Shown here: positions 60,422 through 64,000 of the stretch, one piece after another
Layout: the number at the start of each line of letters is the position of its first letter
Position numbering within the stretch: the first letter of the stretch is position 1
Assembly (NCBI GenBank): GCA_965601455.1
Contig: OZ271831.1
Span: 4,402,001-4,466,000, forward strand
Reading direction: 5' to 3'
Source of the DNA: JANQEU01 sp965601455
GTDB taxonomy: Bacteria; Bacteroidota; Bacteroidia; Cytophagales; Cyclobacteriaceae
Length of the DNA stretch: 64,000 nucleotides
Notes under the pieces: model-generated
Database searches by the model: none
The model's input: only the letters and a program-made list of their open reading frames with translations
What the model was told of the DNA's origin: nothing
Position numbers and translations under genes: made by a program

Positions 60422-61771
60422 ATGATCTACACCCTCACACGCTCAATTGTAAAAATGGCCTTGAAAGGTTTCTATTATAACATTCGTGTGATTGGAAAGA
60501 AGAATCTAATTGAGGACGTACCAACGATTTTTTTATCCAATCATCCTAGCGCGCTAATGGATCCCCTGGTAGTTTCTACACATATTGGTAGGAAATTACA
60601 TTTCATCGCAGCAGCAGAATACTTTGGGAAAGGTTTTCAATCCTGGTTGCTTCAGCATGAATTCAATATGATCCCTGTCTATCGACCAAGTCATTATGAA
60701 GGGAAAAAAATCGACAATAGTGACATGTTTCGTGAATGTTACGAGGCACTTAACAAAAACAAGTCCATCATCATTTATCCGGAAGGCACGAGTGAAAGCG
60801 TGCATAACATCCGAAACCTGAAGACGGGAGCGGTGCGTATAGCACAAGGGTTTAAAGATGCATTTCCAGACCGTCCGATTTATTTGCAACCCATTGGAGT
60901 AAACTATTCCCACCTGCAGCAATTTCAGAGTTCGGTAGTCATCAAAATTGGGAAACCGGTTGAAATTGACGGATTTAATGAGGGTGAGAAATCAATAGCC
61001 AGCTGGACTTCCAAAATGGAAGAAGAAATGAAAGAGCAGGTATTACACGCCGAGAATCACGAGTTGTCGGAAACAGTAAGGAAGATCAACTGGGTCTTTC
61101 TCAAAAAATTAGAAGGACAGATGAAAATTGGTGCTCAGAAAATTGAAGATCGTTTTCGTCTGAGAAAGAACTTAATCAGGGCAGTAAATTACTTCAATGA
61201 GAAAACACCAGAGCAGGTAAAAAAGATGACGGATCGGATTGACCGGCTCATTGAAATGAGTCGAGCACAGAACATCCCGGAATATGCTTTCCATCGTAAT
61301 TGGAGCTATACTGACCTGGTCTTGCTCATACTTGGCAGTCCGTTTTTTCTTTTAGGGTTGATTATCAATGGTGGGCCGTTCCTGGTAGTAAGAAACTTGT
61401 TTCGGAAAATGTATCTTCCGAAAATCAGAACTTCTGATGATCAAAAAGGTATCAACCCGGCATTTGTTGGCACCATATCCTTCTCCCTGGGTACCCTGAT
61501 GTTTCTTTTCTGGTTTCTACTCATCTCTATTGCGGTCGGAGCTAATTACTCCTGGTGGATTGGGATTCTTACATTCGCAGGTATCTATGGACTAGGACAG
61601 CTCACTTTGATATATTACATGGCGGCCAGAAGGTTTTTGCAGCGTTGGAATTTCCAGAAGGCCTTGAAAAGATCGTCGGAAGTTCAGGCCATGGAAAAGG
61701 AGAGGTTGGAGATACTTGACGAGCTCGGAAAATTCAAGGAGGCCTTTCTTCGTGATCAACCATTAAACTAG
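60422..61771 (+). CDS. Phospholipid/glycerol acyltransferase (PlsC domain)
   Basis: 449 residues. The N-terminal part carries acyltransferase motifs: SNHPSALMDPL with His41 and Asp47 (five residues between them, against four in the classical HxxxxD) and the YPEGTSES block. A long C-terminal region holds two or three membrane helices (about residues 297-315, 353-375, 382-405) and a charged tail. It may acylate glycerol-3-phosphate or a lyso-lipid at the membrane. The layout resembles large LPLAT-type proteins; the acceptor is unknown. Confidence 0.87.
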   Translation: MIYTLTRSIVKMALKGFYYNIRVIGKKNLIEDVPTIFLSNHPSALMDPLVVSTHIGRKLHFIAAAEYFGKGFQSWLLQHEFNMIPVYRPSHYEGKKIDNSDMFRECYEALNKNKSIIIYPEGTSESVHNIRNLKTGAVRIAQGFKDAFPDRPIYLQPIGVNYSHLQQFQSSVVIKIGKPVEIDGFNEGEKSIASWTSKMEEEMKEQVLHAENHELSETVRKINWVFLKKLEGQMKIGAQKIEDRFRLRKNLIRAVNYFNEKTPEQVKKMTDRIDRLIEMSRAQNIPEYAFHRNWSYTDLVLLILGSPFFLLGLIINGGPFLVVRNLFRKMYLPKIRTSDDQKGINPAFVGTISFSLGTLMFLFWFLLISIAVGANYSWWIGILTFAGIYGLGQLTLIYYMAARRFLQRWNFQKALKRSSEVQAMEKERLEILDELGKFKEAFLRDQPLN

Positions 61772-61852
61772 TAATTTATTTGAGCAGTTATATGTCCCTT
61801 TACTTAGGGGTTCTGTGACGATGAAAAAAGCAGGTAACTACTTGTAAATCAG

Positions 61853-61876
61853 GGTAATAATTAGTAACTTATTACC
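61853..61876. promoter_or_regulatory. Hairpin upstream of the LRR lipoprotein gene
   Basis: An 8-bp perfect inverted repeat, GGTAATAA/TTATTACC, with an 8-base loop, 20 bases before the GTG start. It could be an operator or a leader hairpin. Confidence 0.35.
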
Positions 61877-61896
61877 AAGGTCTAACTCCAGGATCC

Positions 61897-63708
61897 GTGA
61901 GGTCCAGTATATGTCATATCAGGATTTTTACTGAGAATCTGCTTTTCAGTCTTACTCTGCTATTGCTCATTTCCTGCTCAGATGATGAAGTAGAACCTAG
62001 GGTTATATTCTCCAATGAATCTTTGTACGATCAAATCATTGCTCAGGGCGTGGACCTGGATGAGGATCTTAAAATCAGTCTGGAAGAAGCCGAACTGACC
62101 AAAAAACTAGTACTCTCTGGCAAAGAGATCAATAATCTTAGGGGGCTACGGTTTTTCACCAACCTGGAACAACTGGGAATTTTCAATACATCTCTGACAA
62201 CAATTGACGTTTCCGAGTTTAGTAAGCTGAAGTCATTACTCTTATATCAAAACCAGATCACCGCATTGGACTTGTCTGAGAACCAGTTACTCGAAGTACT
62301 CGATTGTCAGCAAAATAAAATTGGAAGTTTAGATCTTTCGCATAACCCAATCATTCATTTTCTGCATGCCAGAAACAACGAGATAAGCGTAGTTGACATT
62401 GAAAGCAATCCGGCACTCCGGTTTCTAAATCTCTCCGGCAACCAAATCGATTCCATACAGCTGGATAGAAACACAAAACTTGAGCACATAGATCTTTCGG
62501 ATAACAATCTCTCTAGAATCAGCCTCTCCCAAAATCAAGAGCTTATTGAATTGTGGGTTGCCAGGAATGAGATAACCGATCTGGTTCTTCCCACAATTGA
62601 AAGTAAAAATGCGCTTCGTACCCTCGATATCTCCTATAATCAACTAACTACGGTTGATCTAACTGCCTATGAATACCTTGAATTCCTCGATTTTTCAGGA
62701 ATGCCGCAATTGGAGAAAGTTGTGGTCTGGTGGTGCATAAGGGAGCCAACCGCACTAAAAATGGACTACGCTGGCAGTGCAAATGCCTACATTGACGAAT
62801 GCCCAAAGGACGAGTTTGACATCCCTGATAAACTCCTAAGAAAAAGACTAAGGCGTCATGATCAAAACGATGATGGAGGTATTTCAATTGAAGAAGCTGA
62901 ATCAGTAGACAGCTTGACGCTTGAGGGTTGGTGGGGACATGGTGGAGAAGATCCGAATTTTATTAGAGATCCATCTGGTCTTGAGTACTTCAAAAACCTC
63001 AAATACTTGGACTTAGGTCATAATTCAATAAGAACTATCGATCTCTCAAATTTTTCAAAGTTGGAATATCTGAATTTGACTGAAAATGGAATAAAGTCTA
63101 TCGACTTACTAAATAATCTAGAATTGAGAAGTCTTTATTTGGGTGAAAATTACATGTTGAATGAGCTAAACCTGGAAGGAAATCCAAATCTTGAAAGGTT
63201 ATCAATAGTTAGTTGTTCCCTTGAGTCCTTAGATACACACTTCATTCCAAAACTCAACTGGCTATATATGGAATTCAACAGTTTTTCCAATATCGATGTT
63301 TCCTATTTACCGGAACTAGAATTTTTGTGGACCTGGGGCAATGATCTCGAACAACTCAACGTATCCAATAACAAAAAACTAATTGGTTTATCTATTGGGT
63401 CTGACCTAATTGAGGAAATTGATCTTATAGAAAACATTCTACTTCGAGAACTTTATATTTCCGGAAGTCCATTAAATGATATTAATGTTACTGAGAACAC
63501 CGAACTTCAGAAACTATTGATTTGGAACTGTCAAATTTCCAGTCTTGATATCTCTCAAAACACGAACTTGACACTTCTTGACCTATGGGATTTGACAAAC
63601 CTTGGCCAAGTCTGCACGTGGATAGAACCATTTCCTCCCGCCGGATTGAAACTTTCGATGAATGGAAGTCCAAGTATATTTTTTACTACGGATTGTTCTT
63701 TGCCCTGA
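61897..63708 (+). CDS. Two-module leucine-rich-repeat lipoprotein with EF-hand loops
   Basis: 603 residues from a GTG start; the signal peptide ends in lipobox LISC (Cys27). The body has two similar modules. Each starts with a canonical EF-hand loop (Asp53-x-Asp55-x-Asp57...Glu64; and the second, DQNDDGGISIEE, about 320-331), continues with leucine-rich repeats of about 21 residues (LxxLDLSxNxI type), and ends in a VxW...LKM...GS...DC or LKL...GS...DC closing segment. The protein is likely surface-exposed or periplasmic and calcium-binding; the ligand is unknown. Confidence 0.85.
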   Translation: MRSSICHIRIFTENLLFSLTLLLLISCSDDEVEPRVIFSNESLYDQIIAQGVDLDEDLKISLEEAELTKKLVLSGKEINNLRGLRFFTNLEQLGIFNTSLTTIDVSEFSKLKSLLLYQNQITALDLSENQLLEVLDCQQNKIGSLDLSHNPIIHFLHARNNEISVVDIESNPALRFLNLSGNQIDSIQLDRNTKLEHIDLSDNNLSRISLSQNQELIELWVARNEITDLVLPTIESKNALRTLDISYNQLTTVDLTAYEYLEFLDFSGMPQLEKVVVWWCIREPTALKMDYAGSANAYIDECPKDEFDIPDKLLRKRLRRHDQNDDGGISIEEAESVDSLTLEGWWGHGGEDPNFIRDPSGLEYFKNLKYLDLGHNSIRTIDLSNFSKLEYLNLTENGIKSIDLLNNLELRSLYLGENYMLNELNLEGNPNLERLSIVSCSLESLDTHFIPKLNWLYMEFNSFSNIDVSYLPELEFLWTWGNDLEQLNVSNNKKLIGLSIGSDLIEEIDLIENILLRELYISGSPLNDINVTENTELQKLLIWNCQISSLDISQNTNLTLLDLWDLTNLGQVCTWIEPFPPAGLKLSMNGSPSIFFTTDCSLP

Positions 63709-63741
63709 ATTAATAGGCTCAATTTCATTTGAAAGAACGAC

Positions 63742-63757
63742 ATTAAGTTAACTTAAT
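63742..63757. repeat. 16-bp perfect palindrome
   Basis: ATTAAGTTAACTTAAT, a perfect palindrome without a loop, between the LRR gene and the convergent gene at the right edge. It has no T-run, so it is not a standard terminator; a protein-binding site is possible. Confidence 0.5.
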
Positions 63758-63785
63758 AATAATTCCCACCTATCACCCGTTAATA

Positions 63786-64000
63786 CTAAAGGAGTTTTTT
63801 AGTGGGAGTTCCAAATTCCCTGAGTTGACTGTCAATAGGATCTTGAAAGTCTTGAATTGATTTTCGAAAACGCGAAAAGCGTTCTTCGGATGTAACAGAA
63901 CACTTGTGAATCATGGCGATTATCGGTAAATTAAATACTACTCCTATCTCCAAATCAATGCATGACCCAATAAGACAGCTTGCTGCTTCAAGCAAGGATA
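63786..64000 (-). CDS. C-terminal fragment of an unknown gene (runs off window)
   Basis: A reading frame open from the right edge to a TAG at 63786, about 71 residues: SLLEAASCLIGSCIDLEIGVVFNLPII...SIQDFQDPIDSQLREFGTPTKKLL. It has no internal stop and looks protein-like but was not recognised. The start lies beyond the window. It is convergent with the LRR gene. Confidence 0.5.
   Translation of the reverse strand, partial: SLLEAASCLIGSCIDLEIGVVFNLPIIAMIHKCSVTSEERFSRFRKSIQDFQDPIDSQLREFGTPTKKLL

Noticed and set aside
1..64000. CRISPR arrays, tRNA or rRNA genes, intact insertion sequences, prophage
   Set aside because: No regularly spaced repeats, cloverleaf-like stretches, ribosomal RNA sequence, transposase or phage genes were seen on reading both strands; a tRNAscan or Infernal run would be needed to exclude small RNAs fully.

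Overview
The window looks like chromosomal DNA of a Bacteroidota bacterium, most likely a marine member of the Cytophagales/Flammeovirgaceae type. This rests on protein family content, not on a database search. The evidence is: CcsA-style Ccm proteins with a CxxxY CcmE; a bamA gene followed by two tandem OmpH/Skp genes; DUF6089-like barrels beside uppS; a PorE-like TPR/PD40/OmpA lipoprotein; a Reg_prop/Y_Y_Y sensor-like protein; and several TAnnTTTG elements, the Bacteroidota -7 consensus, just upstream of genes. No rRNA, tRNA, CRISPR array, intact insertion sequence or prophage was seen. Most of the window is dense housekeeping DNA.

Region by region. 1-7142 (minus strand): a nucleotide-sugar block making UDP-GlcA, UDP-Xyl, UDP-GalA, a UDP-HexNAc uronate and dTDP-4-keto-6-deoxy sugars, ending in the start of an adenylylsulfate kinase gene. 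It probably feeds an acidic, possibly sulfated, surface polysaccharide. 7187-14677 (plus): cytochrome c maturation (ccmB, C, D, E, F), a UbiA prenyltransferase, then purN and purH. 14734-20126 (plus): the rod-shape module mreB, mreC, mreD, pbp2, rodA. 20133-21254 (minus): a very acidic protein of unknown function. 21384-24831 (plus): tdk, recO, a 2-oxoglutarate dioxygenase and a chromate transporter, closed by a bidirectional terminator.

24874-34639 (minus): an envelope-biogenesis operon reading yqeY, cvpA, hydrolase, CBS protein, NAD kinase, two DUF6089-like barrels, uppS, bamA, ompH, ompH. The second barrel gene has no ATG, GTG or TTG in front of its signal peptide. 34679-38178 (plus): pdxJ, a hydrolase, an RsmI-like methyltransferase and metK. 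38179-38957: a gene-poor stretch with a frameshifted gene remnant. 38958-43276 (plus): an RND efflux adaptor and pump. 43344-50425 (minus): thioredoxin, then a tightly overlapping series manA, lipB, conserved hypothetical, exonuclease, rnr, polyprenyl synthase, rhomboid. 50437-54551: yraN, purM, the PorE-like lipoprotein and a conserved hypothetical. 54580-60168 (minus): the propeller protein, two tandem PPK2 kinases, a small P-loop kinase and a lipoprotein. 60422-63708 (plus): a phospholipid acyltransferase and a two-module LRR/EF-hand lipoprotein. A gene fragment runs off the right edge.

I found no clear, wholly new multi-gene system. The best leads are the barrel gene with an apparent ATC start, the kinase-less propeller receptor with a basic insert, the duplicated calcium-loop LRR lipoprotein, the CxxxY CcmE in a ccm cluster without ccmA/G/H, and the KTST box in PBP2.
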